Assembly: GCF_900187285.1 (NCBI RefSeq) | Contig: NZ_LT906470.1 | Coordinates: 107,501 to 171,500 of the forward strand | Length of the DNA: 64,000 nt | Direction of reading: 5' to 3' | DNA from: Veillonella rodentium | Lineage (GTDB): Bacteria > Bacillota > Negativicutes > Veillonellales > Veillonellaceae | Shown: positions 27,540-35,941 of the stretch, in pieces | Position numbering within the stretch: position 1 is the first letter of the stretch | Layout of the letters: each line of letters opens with the position of its first letter | Made by a program: the position numbers and the translations under genes | Notes under the pieces: generated by a model | Seen by the model: only the letters and a program-made list of their open reading frames with translations | Databases searched by the model: none | Told to the model about the DNA's origin: nothing

Positions 27540-28427
27540 ATGAAATATAGAGGAATTAAGAGTGGCGTTATAGCAGCTTTTATAGCAACCAGTATCTGTC
27601 AGTTCAGCTTTGCTGCAGATATGTCGTATGAGGGTGAAATGCCAAATTCATCAATTGAAATGACAGCTGGTCAGATCAGTGAGGTATCAACCGGTAAAAT
27701 GGAAGCTAATTTACGGGTTAAGCATAAACAGAATCTTTCAAAAGAGGACAAAGCTAAATTAGTTATTGAAAATGGTGAATATATAGATCCAAAGGCTAGT
27801 GTTTTTACACTAGCTCGCCCGGATATTGGAGAATATAGGCTTGCTAAATATGATAAAATTAATATTCAAATATTAGGATATTCGCGAGGAGATTTAGGAT
27901 TTAGTAGTAATTCGGGTGATGCTACTAGTAATTCTGGAATTAGTTTAGTTATTGGCCCGGATGGTCGTATTAGTACACCGTACACAGGGGTAGTTAAGTT
28001 AGCAGGATTAACACTCGATGAGGCGAATCAAGTGTTAACCGAAAAATTTGCTAACTATATTAAACAGCCTCATATATCAGTTAATGTTTCCGAATATGGA
28101 GGCCGACAAATCTATGTAATGGGTGAGGTTGCTAAACCCGGTATTTATCGACTTGGAGCTGATTATATGAATGTATTTGCGGCTATATCAAGTGCTAATG
28201 GAACCTTGCGAAAAGGAAGGCCAAAACATATTCAAGTGGTACGAGTTATTGATGATACCGTATATGTTCGTGAAGTGGATTTAGAAAGTTTTATTAAAAA
28301 ACAAGATATAAAACAAAATATTGCATTACAAGATGGAGATATGATTTACGTTCCAAAATCACATCGTTTAATTTTGGGTGAAATTTTACCTTATATTTCT
28401 GCGGCGTATGCTATTAGACATTTATAA
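27540..28427 (+). CDS. Wza-like polysaccharide export protein (Poly_export + SLBB)
   Basis: A 295-aa secreted protein with a signal peptide ending SFAAD. A Poly_export domain (YRLAKYDKINIQILGYS ... IGPDGRISTPYTG ... GLTLDEANQVL) is followed by an SLBB domain (YVMGEVAKPGIYRL). No lipobox is present, unlike E. coli Wza, and the protein is shorter. It likely forms the periplasmic/outer-membrane exit for the polymer. The start at 27540 has AAGGAG at the right distance. The stop overlaps the flippase ATG. Confidence 0.87.
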   Translation: MKYRGIKSGVIAAFIATSICQFSFAADMSYEGEMPNSSIEMTAGQISEVSTGKMEANLRVKHKQNLSKEDKAKLVIENGEYIDPKASVFTLARPDIGEYRLAKYDKINIQILGYSRGDLGFSSNSGDATSNSGISLVIGPDGRISTPYTGVVKLAGLTLDEANQVLTEKFANYIKQPHISVNVSEYGGRQIYVMGEVAKPGIYRLGADYMNVFAAISSANGTLRKGRPKHIQVVRVIDDTVYVREVDLESFIKKQDIKQNIALQDGDMIYVPKSHRLILGEILPYISAAYAIRHL

Positions 28428-29965
28428 TGAGTATCATGGATAGTATGTCATCAAGTAATCGATCTAAAGAAAGACGTGTAGGTGTTCTTTTATCGTATTT
28501 GTTTTTATTATCAAATACAGTTATTAATTTAGCGTATGTACCGATTTTGATTCACTATATAGGAATCGATCAATTTGGTCTATATAAATTACTTGGTTCT
28601 TTTATTGCTTACTTTGGAGTCCTTGATTTTGGGCTGTCTGCAACTATTGTTCGATTTTTAGTCAAATATAAAGTTAATGGTGAAGTAGAAAATATTAATA
28701 AATTGCTATCTGTTGCAGGCCTGTTATATACAGGAATTGGTGTTATTATTGCATCTATAGGTGTTTATTTTTATTTTCTATTTCCAACTTTATTTCCTAA
28801 ATTAAGTACTGATTTATTAAATAGCGGGCAAATTATTCTTTTGTTTTTATTATTTAATATTTTGGTTCTATTTAGCACTAAAATATTTGATGCGATTATC
28901 ATAAGTGACGAGCGATTTATATTTCTAAAAACTTGTGGTATTGTACAAATTTTAATTCAACCTGTTTTTATTGTTGTTGCTATCATTTATTATCCGTATG
29001 CTTTAACAGTTGTGATAGTGCAAACGTTAACAAATGTGGCTCTGGTTATTGCGAAGTATATGTATGTTAAATGGTATATGGGCTTTACGTATTCATTTAC
29101 AGGCTGGGATAGCAAAGTCGTTAAGAATATTAGTAATTTATCACTTAGCTTTTTTGTGGTTAGCGTAGTTGATCAAATATTTTGGCAAAGCAATCAATTG
29201 ATTATTGGAGCCAAATTAGGTAGCTTTTATGTAGCCGCATATGCGATTGCCAGTCAGATTTATATTAACTATATGAATATTTCGCTTGCCATATCAGGTG
29301 TTTTATTACCCAAAGTGACAGCTATGATTGCTACAAATGCTTCTGATAATGAAATTACTGATGTTTTTATTAGAGTAGGGCGATTACAGTTTTATATTTT
29401 ATCGCTTATCTTATCTGGGTTTATTATATTCGGGCATGAATTTTTATATTTTTGGGTTGGTGCTAAGTTTGATCTGGTATTCGAAGTAGTATTAATTATA
29501 ATTAGTGCTTTTACGATTGACCTTATTCAAAATTTAGGATTAACGATTATGCAAGCTCGTAATGTATATTATATTCGTGCAATTGTATATACAATTGTCG
29601 GTGTACTTAATATAGCTCTTTCTTATTATTGGATACCGGTATATGGCATTATTGGGGGAGCGTATTCTACTGCTTTATGTATGTTAATTGGCAACGGCTT
29701 TGTAATGAATTATTATTACTATCGTTATATGAATATAAATATAGTAAAGTTTTGGCTAGAAATTATAAAGATTGCGATTATTCCTTGTGTGTTGGTTCCG
29801 ATTATGCTGTATATAAAGAATTATTTATATACACAACCATCTTTGAGTGTATGGATAGTTTTGATTTTTATTTATGTAGTTCTACTGTTGGCGTGTTATA
29901 TTAAATTCTCATTTAATAATTATGAACATGATTTGGTATATAAGGTTATTAATAAATTGAAATAG
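28427..29965 (+). CDS. Wzx-type flippase (polysaccharide biosynthesis family)
   Basis: A 512-aa protein with about 12-14 membrane helices over its entire length, of the MOP/PST superfamily. It would flip the undecaprenyl-linked repeat unit across the inner membrane. It overlaps the export gene by one base (TAATG). Together with the EpsG-type polymerase and Wzz it makes this a Wzx/Wzy-dependent locus. Confidence 0.86.
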   Translation: MSIMDSMSSSNRSKERRVGVLLSYLFLLSNTVINLAYVPILIHYIGIDQFGLYKLLGSFIAYFGVLDFGLSATIVRFLVKYKVNGEVENINKLLSVAGLLYTGIGVIIASIGVYFYFLFPTLFPKLSTDLLNSGQIILLFLLFNILVLFSTKIFDAIIISDERFIFLKTCGIVQILIQPVFIVVAIIYYPYALTVVIVQTLTNVALVIAKYMYVKWYMGFTYSFTGWDSKVVKNISNLSLSFFVVSVVDQIFWQSNQLIIGAKLGSFYVAAYAIASQIYINYMNISLAISGVLLPKVTAMIATNASDNEITDVFIRVGRLQFYILSLILSGFIIFGHEFLYFWVGAKFDLVFEVVLIIISAFTIDLIQNLGLTIMQARNVYYIRAIVYTIVGVLNIALSYYWIPVYGIIGGAYSTALCMLIGNGFVMNYYYYRYMNINIVKFWLEIIKIAIIPCVLVPIMLYIKNYLYTQPSLSVWIVLIFIYVVLLLACYIKFSFNNYEHDLVYKVINKLK

Positions 29966-29999
29966 TATATTTGCTTTTGGGGGAAGTGTAAGAGGGAAA

Positions 30000-31094
30000 A
30001 TGTATAGAATATTGCAAGCGACTGTATCTAATGATAAGGGAGGATTGACAAAATATATTTGTCAAAATTATAGATATATTGATAAAGATCAATATCAGTT
30101 CGGCTTTTTAACTTATGAAGATATTTTAGATTTTGAGGAAGAGTTTATAAAGAAAGGTGCTTTATTTCATCGAATTACATCGCCAATATATTTTATAAGT
30201 TATATAAAAAGATTAAGAGCTATTAGACTTAAATATAATTATCAAGCGGTACACATTCATACATCGTATGCAAATATCATCGTATTATTAGCTTTTAAAT
30301 TAGCCGGTTATAAAAAAATTCTTATTCATTCTCATAGTTCCAAAATTGATGATGCTAATGCAGTGAAAAGGGTTGTAAAGACGGCTATACATCGAATTGG
30401 TAAGGAAGTGACACCTTTTATAGGTAATACTTTGTTGGCCTGTTCAAAGTTGGCCGGTAAGTGGTTGTATCCATCAAGGGTGCAAGATAAAGTTATAGTT
30501 GCAAATAATGCTATTGATTTAGAGCCTTTCCGATTTAAGCGAGAGGTTCGTGAACAAAAAAGAAAAGAATTAAAGATTACGGATAAAACACTCTTACTTC
30601 ATATCGGACGCTTTACCTATCAAAAAAATCATACATTTTTAATAGATGTGTTTAATGAATATTATAAGTTAGATAATAATGCGGTACTTTTATTGGTTGG
30701 CGATGGACCACTTCGATTAGAGATCCAACACAAACTTAATACTTTGTCATGCAAGAATAACGTAGTTTTCTTGGGGGTTCGACAAGATATTCCTGAATTA
30801 CTTCAAGCAGCCGATATATTTTTACTGCCATCTAATTTTGAAGGACTTCCACTAGTCGCTGTTGAAGCACAGGCGACGAGTATTCCGTGTTTGTTGGCAG
30901 ATACAATAACTAAAGAATCAAAGATTTTAGATACGACAGAGTTTTTATCTATTGATGATATTAACGAATGGGTAGAGTGTATTTCAAAATATAAAACAGT
31001 ATCAAGATTTGATGCTCATGATAAGTTAAGACAGGCTGGATATGATATTCAAACGGAGATACATAGGATTGAAAAAGTATATCAAAACTTGTGA
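30000..31094 (+). CDS. Family 4 glycosyltransferase
   Basis: A 364-aa GT-B protein. The N-terminal lobe has KGGLTKYI and VHIHTSYANIIVLLA. The C-terminal lobe has LLHIGRFTYQKNH, LLLVGDGPLRLEI and the GT4 signature LLPSNFEGLPLVAVEAQA with the paired Glu. It resembles EpsF/CapM-like enzymes. It is the last gene of the polysaccharide locus, 33 bases before the duplicated target of the IS30 element. RBS AGAGGG is close to the ATG. Confidence 0.88.
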   Translation: MYRILQATVSNDKGGLTKYICQNYRYIDKDQYQFGFLTYEDILDFEEEFIKKGALFHRITSPIYFISYIKRLRAIRLKYNYQAVHIHTSYANIIVLLAFKLAGYKKILIHSHSSKIDDANAVKRVVKTAIHRIGKEVTPFIGNTLLACSKLAGKWLYPSRVQDKVIVANNAIDLEPFRFKREVREQKRKELKITDKTLLLHIGRFTYQKNHTFLIDVFNEYYKLDNNAVLLLVGDGPLRLEIQHKLNTLSCKNNVVFLGVRQDIPELLQAADIFLLPSNFEGLPLVAVEAQATSIPCLLADTITKESKILDTTEFLSIDDINEWVECISKYKTVSRFDAHDKLRQAGYDIQTEIHRIEKVYQNL

Positions 31095-31114
31095 TATTAA
31101 TTTAGTAATTATAT

Positions 31115-31127
31115 TCTTATAAGAAAT
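31115..31127 (+). repeat. 13-bp target-site duplication of the IS30 element, left copy
   Basis: TCTTATAAGAAAT here is identical to 32303-32315 on the other side of the element. The core TTCTTATAAGAA is a perfect palindrome. Confidence 0.8.
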
Positions 31128-32302
31128 CTTAAATTGCAATATGAAATTGAACAGTATCCAAATCTACAATTTTATTAACTTCTTCAAGAAAGACATCCAA
31201 AGGGGTTCTATAATTTAGAAGCTTGCGTGGCAAATTATTACACCATTGAAGTGTTCGTTGAATTGTTTCCTCCGAAACGGCTTTTATTGGCATTCCTTTC
31301 GGTATACATCTACGAAGTAAACCATTATGCCTTTCGTTCGATCCACGTTCCCAAGCAGAATAAGGTCGAGCAAAATAAATAGACAAAGTTTCATTTTCTA
31401 AATCAGATATCTCTGAAAACTCTAAACCGTTATCTGCAGTTATTGTTTTACATAAGCAGGCTAGATTAACATCTTTAAACGTATTTAACCATGCATGCAG
31501 TGTTTCTTTTACATCAGTAGCCCGTGCTGATGGACATCGTAAAGCCACATACAATCTGCTTTTACGCTCAAGTAAAGAGATTAAAACATGGTCTGTCTTA
31601 TCTTTTATTCCACGGACGGTATCTAATTCCCAATGTCCGAATTCCTCGCGCGTTTCAATATTAGGATCACGAAGCTCTATGGATTTACCAAGTTCTCGCT
31701 TATGTTTTCTAGAAATAGATTTTCGTTGGGAACGCCGTACTACCAATGGTAAATCAATTGCTTTTATTCTCAATACACCTTTGTGAAGATAATTATATAA
31801 AGTTTTAGCACAAACCATTTCATTACGCACAAACAAACCCTTATGTTTAGCATATCCAACAGCAGCATCAAAGGACCAATGATCATTTAGAACTTTGCTT
31901 TCAATCCAATTTATAAAAGATTCTATAGCACCAACTCTCATGGTATTAAAGGAGCCCATACGTTGTCTTTCATAGGTTGCCTGTCCAGAATCAGCTAAAT
32001 ATACAAGTTGAGATTTACCTTGTCGAATTTGAATTACAGTACCGCGTTTTAATTCTGTATAAATAGTTGTTCTGGAACGGCCCAGTGCACGTGAAATTGC
32101 AGTAATACTGTCTCCTAGAACGATTCTCTTTTCTAAATAAAATCGTTCTTCGAAGTTTAAGTGTTTGTTTGTGCGTAATGTCGTGTTATGATTATTGTAG
32201 TCCATAGTGATTACCTCGGTTATATTTTGATTAGGCACCTAAATCATAACACAAGGTTCACTATGGATTTTTTATTTGTTCAATTTCATTCTACAATTAA
32301 GC
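31128..32302 (-). mobile_element. IS30-family insertion sequence, 1175 bp
   Basis: Ungapped 26-bp terminal inverted repeats, 31128-31153 and 32277-32302 (reverse complement), agree at about 20 of 26 positions, including an unbroken 13-base inner block ATGAAATTGAACA. One transposase gene fills the element. It sits just after the polysaccharide operon and is flanked by a 13-bp direct repeat, so it is a complete and probably recent insertion. Confidence 0.88.
31129..32205 (-). CDS. IS30-family transposase
   Basis: A 358-aa transposase. The N-terminal helix-turn-helix region includes LNFEERFYLEKRI and AISRALGRSRTTIYTELKRG, characteristic of IS30. The DDE catalytic core gives Asp in GHWELDTVRG, Asp in ITADNGLEF and Glu in WERGSNERHNGLLRR. 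The ATG at 32205 is preferred to 32238 because GAGG lies upstream. The stop codon lies within the terminal inverted repeat. The frame is intact. Confidence 0.95.
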   Translation of the reverse strand: MDYNNHNTTLRTNKHLNFEERFYLEKRIVLGDSITAISRALGRSRTTIYTELKRGTVIQIRQGKSQLVYLADSGQATYERQRMGSFNTMRVGAIESFINWIESKVLNDHWSFDAAVGYAKHKGLFVRNEMVCAKTLYNYLHKGVLRIKAIDLPLVVRRSQRKSISRKHKRELGKSIELRDPNIETREEFGHWELDTVRGIKDKTDHVLISLLERKSRLYVALRCPSARATDVKETLHAWLNTFKDVNLACLCKTITADNGLEFSEISDLENETLSIYFARPYSAWERGSNERHNGLLRRCIPKGMPIKAVSEETIQRTLQWCNNLPRKLLNYRTPLDVFLEEVNKIVDLDTVQFHIAI

Positions 32303-32315
32303 TCTTATAAGAAAT
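32303..32315 (+). repeat. 13-bp target-site duplication of the IS30 element, right copy
   Basis: Identical to 31115-31127 (TCTTATAAGAAAT). Without the element the sequence would read straight from the polysaccharide operon into the terminator at 32330. Confidence 0.8.
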
Positions 32316-32329
32316 TTATTATGAATAGC

Positions 32330-32378
32330 AAAATGACCTTCTCATATTAGATTACATCTAGTTTGCGAAGGTCATTTT
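32330..32378. terminator. Terminator at the end of the polysaccharide locus / ArsR-type gene
   Basis: AAAATGACCTTC (32330-32341) pairs with GAAGGTCATTTT (32367-32378), a perfect 12-bp stem with a 25-base loop. A/T runs on both sides allow bidirectional use for the convergent transcripts. Confidence 0.8.
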
Positions 32379-32428
32379 ATTGTGTAACTATATTTGAATG
32401 TTTAATCATTATGATTAACAGTTTGTTC

Positions 32429-32890
32429 TTATCTATTTTCATCTTCATCGCGAGTCCCCTTAGTACGCAGTTCCATAGCCGGACATTCACTAGAGAGGGC
32501 CGACTCCTCTGCGATGGGGTACGATGTGTCTTCCAGGTTCACGGTTTGCAGCAATTTTTCGGCGTCGTCGTTCTGGATGGAGATTTTCTTGTTGTACCAG
32601 CTACCGAATTCGCGGATAACCGGTTCATTGCGTCGGAAATATGTGTACTGATTGATTTTACGGGATTCTACGAGTTCCGCATTTTCCAGGATGCTCATGA
32701 ATGTGGAAATGGACGACTGCGATACACCGCAGCGCTTCTGGATGCTTTTAACACTGACGCTGTGTGGGAAATCGATGAGACTGTCGGCGTGTATCTGTAC
32801 ACCGAATTCCTGCTCCGGGCGTTTCAGCCACAATATAATATTTAACCGATGTGGATTTGATAATGCTTTCAAGATTCTTAACGGGTCCAT
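32429..32890 (-). CDS. ArsR-type winged-helix transcriptional regulator
   Basis: A 153-aa protein starting MDPLRILKALSNPHRLNIILWL, the typical ArsR first helices. The recognition helix region is SIQKRCGVSQSSISTFMSIL and a wing follows (SRKINQYTYFRRNE). No metal-binding Cys pair of the ELCVCD type is seen in helix alpha3, so it may sense something other than metal. The C-terminal 35 residues are polar and of unknown role. The ATG at 32890 is supported by GAGGAGG four bases upstream. It is divergent from fixC and may control it. Confidence 0.83.
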   Translation of the reverse strand: MDPLRILKALSNPHRLNIILWLKRPEQEFGVQIHADSLIDFPHSVSVKSIQKRCGVSQSSISTFMSILENAELVESRKINQYTYFRRNEPVIREFGSWYNKKISIQNDDAEKLLQTVNLEDTSYPIAEESALSSECPAMELRTKGTRDEDENR

Positions 32891-33277
32891 ATGGCCTCCT
32901 CTGGTGATATATTCCAAAATAATGAGTGCCTAACCTTGACCGTGGTCCTGCATTATGCGGTCGTATTATACGCGTGTTGCTCCGTATAGGGTTTTCTTAC
33001 CTTTATCATACCCTCTTTTTTCCGTGAAAGCCAGAAAAAATTATAAATTTCACGAATTGATGAATTTTATTGCACATTGAAAATGTATTGCATGAATAAG
33101 TATGTGAAAGTCTATCTTGGTTATGCAAGTCTGCCGGAATCTTACATTTTACATTCATGAATACAGATTATTTTCATACTTTTGTGGTATGTTGGGCAGG
33201 TATTTTAGGTCTTTATCGTGAATATATATTATATAGACTTATGTAAGTTCAAGCTTTCATCAAAAGGAGCTGAGTAT
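32891..33277. promoter_or_regulatory. Divergent promoter region, ArsR-type regulator / fixCXAB
   Basis: 387 bases with no gene. GACCG (32938-32942) and CGGTC (32958-32962) form an inverted repeat close to TTGACC (32936-32941) and TATTAT (32964-32969), a plausible operator for the adjacent repressor. Two GTGAAAG motifs occur at 33024 and 33104. The distal part is AT-rich; the fixC RBS is AAAGGAG. Confidence 0.45.
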
Positions 33278-34585
33278 ATGGCAATTGATCGAAATGAAAC
33301 ATTTGATGTGATCGTCGTCGGTGCAGGGCCTGCAGGGGCTGCCGCGGCGTTGCGTCTGGCGGAGAAACGGGTGAAAGTGTTGCTCATCGAACGAGGTACC
33401 GCACCGGGTGCTAAAAATATGATGGGGGGGCGTATTTATACCCATTCCTTGGAACGCATCGTATCGGATTTCAGAGACCGTGCACCTCTTGAGAGAAAGG
33501 TGACGAAAGAACGCATTTCCATCGGTGCAGGCGATGAAATGACGACCGTTGAATATAGTTATCAGGATGTGAAGCCGAACGAGGAATCGTATGTCGTATT
33601 GCGTGCGAAATTCGATAAATGGCTTGCGGAAGAGGCGGAGAAAAAGGGTGCCCTTCTCGTAACGAACGTGCAGGTGACGGAGCTCATCACCGAAGGGGAA
33701 GGCAAAAAGCGCCGCGTTGTGGGCGTGCGCTGTCATGATGACGAAGTCTATGCCAAGCTTGTCATTATCGCTGAAGGCGCCAATACGGTTCTGTTGGAAG
33801 AAGCGGGCCTCACGGGGCCTACGGATCCGAAGACGATGGCCGTAGGCGTTAAAGAGGTGTATAAACTCAAGAAAGAGGACCTTGAAAATCGACTCATGCT
33901 GACCGGTGATGACGGTATGGCCTGGCTTACCTTGGGCGATATGACGGACGGGCTGCTGGGCGGCGGCTTTATTTACACCAATAAAGACAGTTTGTCTGTA
34001 GGTATGGTTGTGGGCATTGATGACATCGGTTCCGCCAATCGTTCCGTGGACGATATGCTCACTGCTTTCACAAGCCATCCTCGCATCGCGCCGTTATTGA
34101 AGAACGGACAGTTGAAGGAACACAGCGCCCATCTCGTGCCGGAGGGCGGTTATCGCTCGATGCCGAAGCTGGGCGGTCCGGGATATATCATCATCGGTGA
34201 TGCGGCTAGGATGTGCATGAATCTGGGGTATACGATTCGCGGCATGGACCTCGCTATTGAGTCCGGTATCTGTGCGGCGGAGGCCGTCAATGTGGGTCTG
34301 CGCGACGAAAATATGGACCGCGTTCCGAAACTGTACGAAAAGAATATCAAGAATTCGTGGCTTCATAAGGATTTGAAGCTCTATAAGGATATGCCGAAAT
34401 TCCTCGCTACTCATCCGCGTATTTTCAATGAATATCCGAAATTTGTGAATCATCTGATGCGCGATGTGTTCACCGTCAATGGCGACGGTGCGGTGCCGAT
34501 GATGAAAAAGATAATGCACCGCGTGGGTGATGTAGGCTTGACCAACTTGATTCGTGATGCATGGAAAGGGGTGCGTTCCCTATGA
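33278..34585 (+). CDS. fixC: FixC: FAD-dependent ETF:quinone oxidoreductase-like protein
   Basis: A 435-aa flavoprotein with the Rossmann motif VIVVGAGPAGAAAALRLAEK at the N terminus, GARNMMGG-like GAKNMMGGRIY, and a C-terminal GDAARMCMNLGYTIRGMDLA FAD motif. It passes electrons from the ETF (FixAB) to quinone or to FixX. The start at 33278 has AAAGGAG upstream and begins directly before the FAD domain. It overlaps fixX by four bases (ATGA). In the FixABCX complex of other bacteria NADH oxidation is bifurcated to ferredoxin and quinone; here the physiological partners are not visible. Confidence 0.92.
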   Translation: MAIDRNETFDVIVVGAGPAGAAAALRLAEKRVKVLLIERGTAPGAKNMMGGRIYTHSLERIVSDFRDRAPLERKVTKERISIGAGDEMTTVEYSYQDVKPNEESYVVLRAKFDKWLAEEAEKKGALLVTNVQVTELITEGEGKKRRVVGVRCHDDEVYAKLVIIAEGANTVLLEEAGLTGPTDPKTMAVGVKEVYKLKKEDLENRLMLTGDDGMAWLTLGDMTDGLLGGGFIYTNKDSLSVGMVVGIDDIGSANRSVDDMLTAFTSHPRIAPLLKNGQLKEHSAHLVPEGGYRSMPKLGGPGYIIIGDAARMCMNLGYTIRGMDLAIESGICAAEAVNVGLRDENMDRVPKLYEKNIKNSWLHKDLKLYKDMPKFLATHPRIFNEYPKFVNHLMRDVFTVNGDGAVPMMKKIMHRVGDVGLTNLIRDAWKGVRSL

Positions 34586-34860
34586 GATTGGAAGAACGGC
34601 TGGGTGCCAATAAATATTATGTAGATGAAACGTGTCCTCACATTCAGGTGGATGGCTCGGGGTTCAGCAAGGAAGAGAAAATGAAGCTCGTCAACGGTTG
34701 TCCGGCGGGGTTGTATACCTTGCAGGAAAACGGTGATTTGGTCTTTGATTTTGCGGGTTGCCTCGAGTGCGGCACGTGCCGCGTTCTGTGCGGTGATACG
34801 ATTGTGAAAGCCTGGAAATATCCGCGCAACAGCAAGGGCATTGAATTTAGACAGGGGTGA
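34582..34860 (+). CDS. fixX: FixX ferredoxin-like protein
   Basis: A 92-aa protein with Fe-S cysteines: GCPAGLY and a CLECGTCRVLCG cluster (CxxCxxCxxxC), followed by the typical WKYPRNSKGIEFRQG end. It is the small iron-sulfur partner of FixC. The ATG at 34582 overlaps the FixC stop; the upstream in-frame ATG at 34561 would lie inside fixC. Confidence 0.92.
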   Translation: MRLEERLGANKYYVDETCPHIQVDGSGFSKEEKMKLVNGCPAGLYTLQENGDLVFDFAGCLECGTCRVLCGDTIVKAWKYPRNSKGIEFRQG

Positions 34861-34864
34861 GTGC

Positions 34865-35941
34865 ATGGAATTACTAGTATGTATAAAACAGGTGCCGGAT
34901 ACATCTGAAATCAGGCTGGATCCGGAGACGAATAATCTGATCCGTACCGGCCTTCCGAGCATCGTCAATCCGTACGATATGCATGCCCTTGAGGCGGCGC
35001 TATCCGTGAAGGATCAGTACGAAGGCAGTCGTGTAACGGTTATCACCATGGGCCCGCCGCAGGCGGAGGCTGCGCTTCGGGAGTGTTTGGCCCTCGGCGC
35101 GGATGATGCGGTGCTGGTTACGGACCGTGCGTTCGGCGGCGCCGATACATTGGCGACGAGCTATACCATTGCGATGGCTATCCGTCACGTTGAAAGAAAT
35201 ATGAATCGCCGGTTCCAAATGATTTTCTGTGGAAAGCAGGCGATTGATGGTGATACGGCACAGGTGGGCCCTCAGATTGCGGAGGAACTCGGCATCGCGC
35301 AGGCCACTTATGCATGTGAATTATCCGTTGATGAAGGGGCGCAAAAGGCCATCGTTAAACGGGAACACGAAAACGGTTATGAAGTGATTGAGGCGCCGTT
35401 ACCTCTGTTGGTGACGGCTACGGCGGAACTCAACGAGCCGCGTCAACCGGGGCTTTGGAGTTCCATTTACGCAAAACGCTATGAGATTTCAAATCTTACG
35501 TTGCGGGATATGCCGAGTATCGATGAAAGCAGAATCGGTCTCACCGGTTCGCCTACCCGGGTGCGTAAGGTGTATCAGCCGCCGCTTCGAGGCAAGGTGG
35601 AAATGATCAACTCCGTCGAAGAAGGGGCTAAAAAGGTTCTCGAACTGGCGTACCTTGTTAAACCGGAGAAGTTTGCCCATCTGCTTGTTCCCGTGGACGT
35701 TCCTGAGGAACAGGAGGCGCCGGAGGATGTCGATGACGGAGTAGATGTAAAGGATCCCGTACAGCGTGCGGCATCCGTAGAGAGCGTATCGCCCAGCGAC
35801 TTCAAGGTCGTGGCGGCGCTTCATCAGAACAGGGAGGCGGCTCGGGCCGCCGGTGCGAAGAGCAATGCGGCAGTTTCTGCCCCCGATAATAGCGAAGCAA
35901 GTACGGATGGTTCAACAGATGTGCAGGGAGGTGACCGGTAA
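34865..35941 (+). CDS. fixA: FixA: electron-transfer flavoprotein beta subunit with C-terminal extension
   Basis: A 358-aa protein. Residues 1-280 are a normal ETF beta subunit (LLVCIKQVPDT, RECLALGADDAVLV, GKQAIDGDTAQVGPQIAEEL, TATAELNEPR). About 75 further residues (285-358) are low in complexity and rich in Asp, Glu, Ala and Ser and look disordered; they are unusual for the family. The start at 34865 follows AGGGGTGAG. The stop overlaps the fixB ATG. Confidence 0.92.
   Translation: MELLVCIKQVPDTSEIRLDPETNNLIRTGLPSIVNPYDMHALEAALSVKDQYEGSRVTVITMGPPQAEAALRECLALGADDAVLVTDRAFGGADTLATSYTIAMAIRHVERNMNRRFQMIFCGKQAIDGDTAQVGPQIAEELGIAQATYACELSVDEGAQKAIVKREHENGYEVIEAPLPLLVTATAELNEPRQPGLWSSIYAKRYEISNLTLRDMPSIDESRIGLTGSPTRVRKVYQPPLRGKVEMINSVEEGAKKVLELAYLVKPEKFAHLLVPVDVPEEQEAPEDVDDGVDVKDPVQRAASVESVSPSDFKVVAALHQNREAARAAGAKSNAAVSAPDNSEASTDGSTDVQGGDR

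Noticed and set aside
33260-34078. A 272-codon open frame on the minus strand
   Set aside because: It lies antisense within fixC, has no ribosome site and its translation looks like the shadow of a GC-balanced gene. Similar antisense frames inside the leu, fix, nik and FecCD genes were rejected for the same reason.
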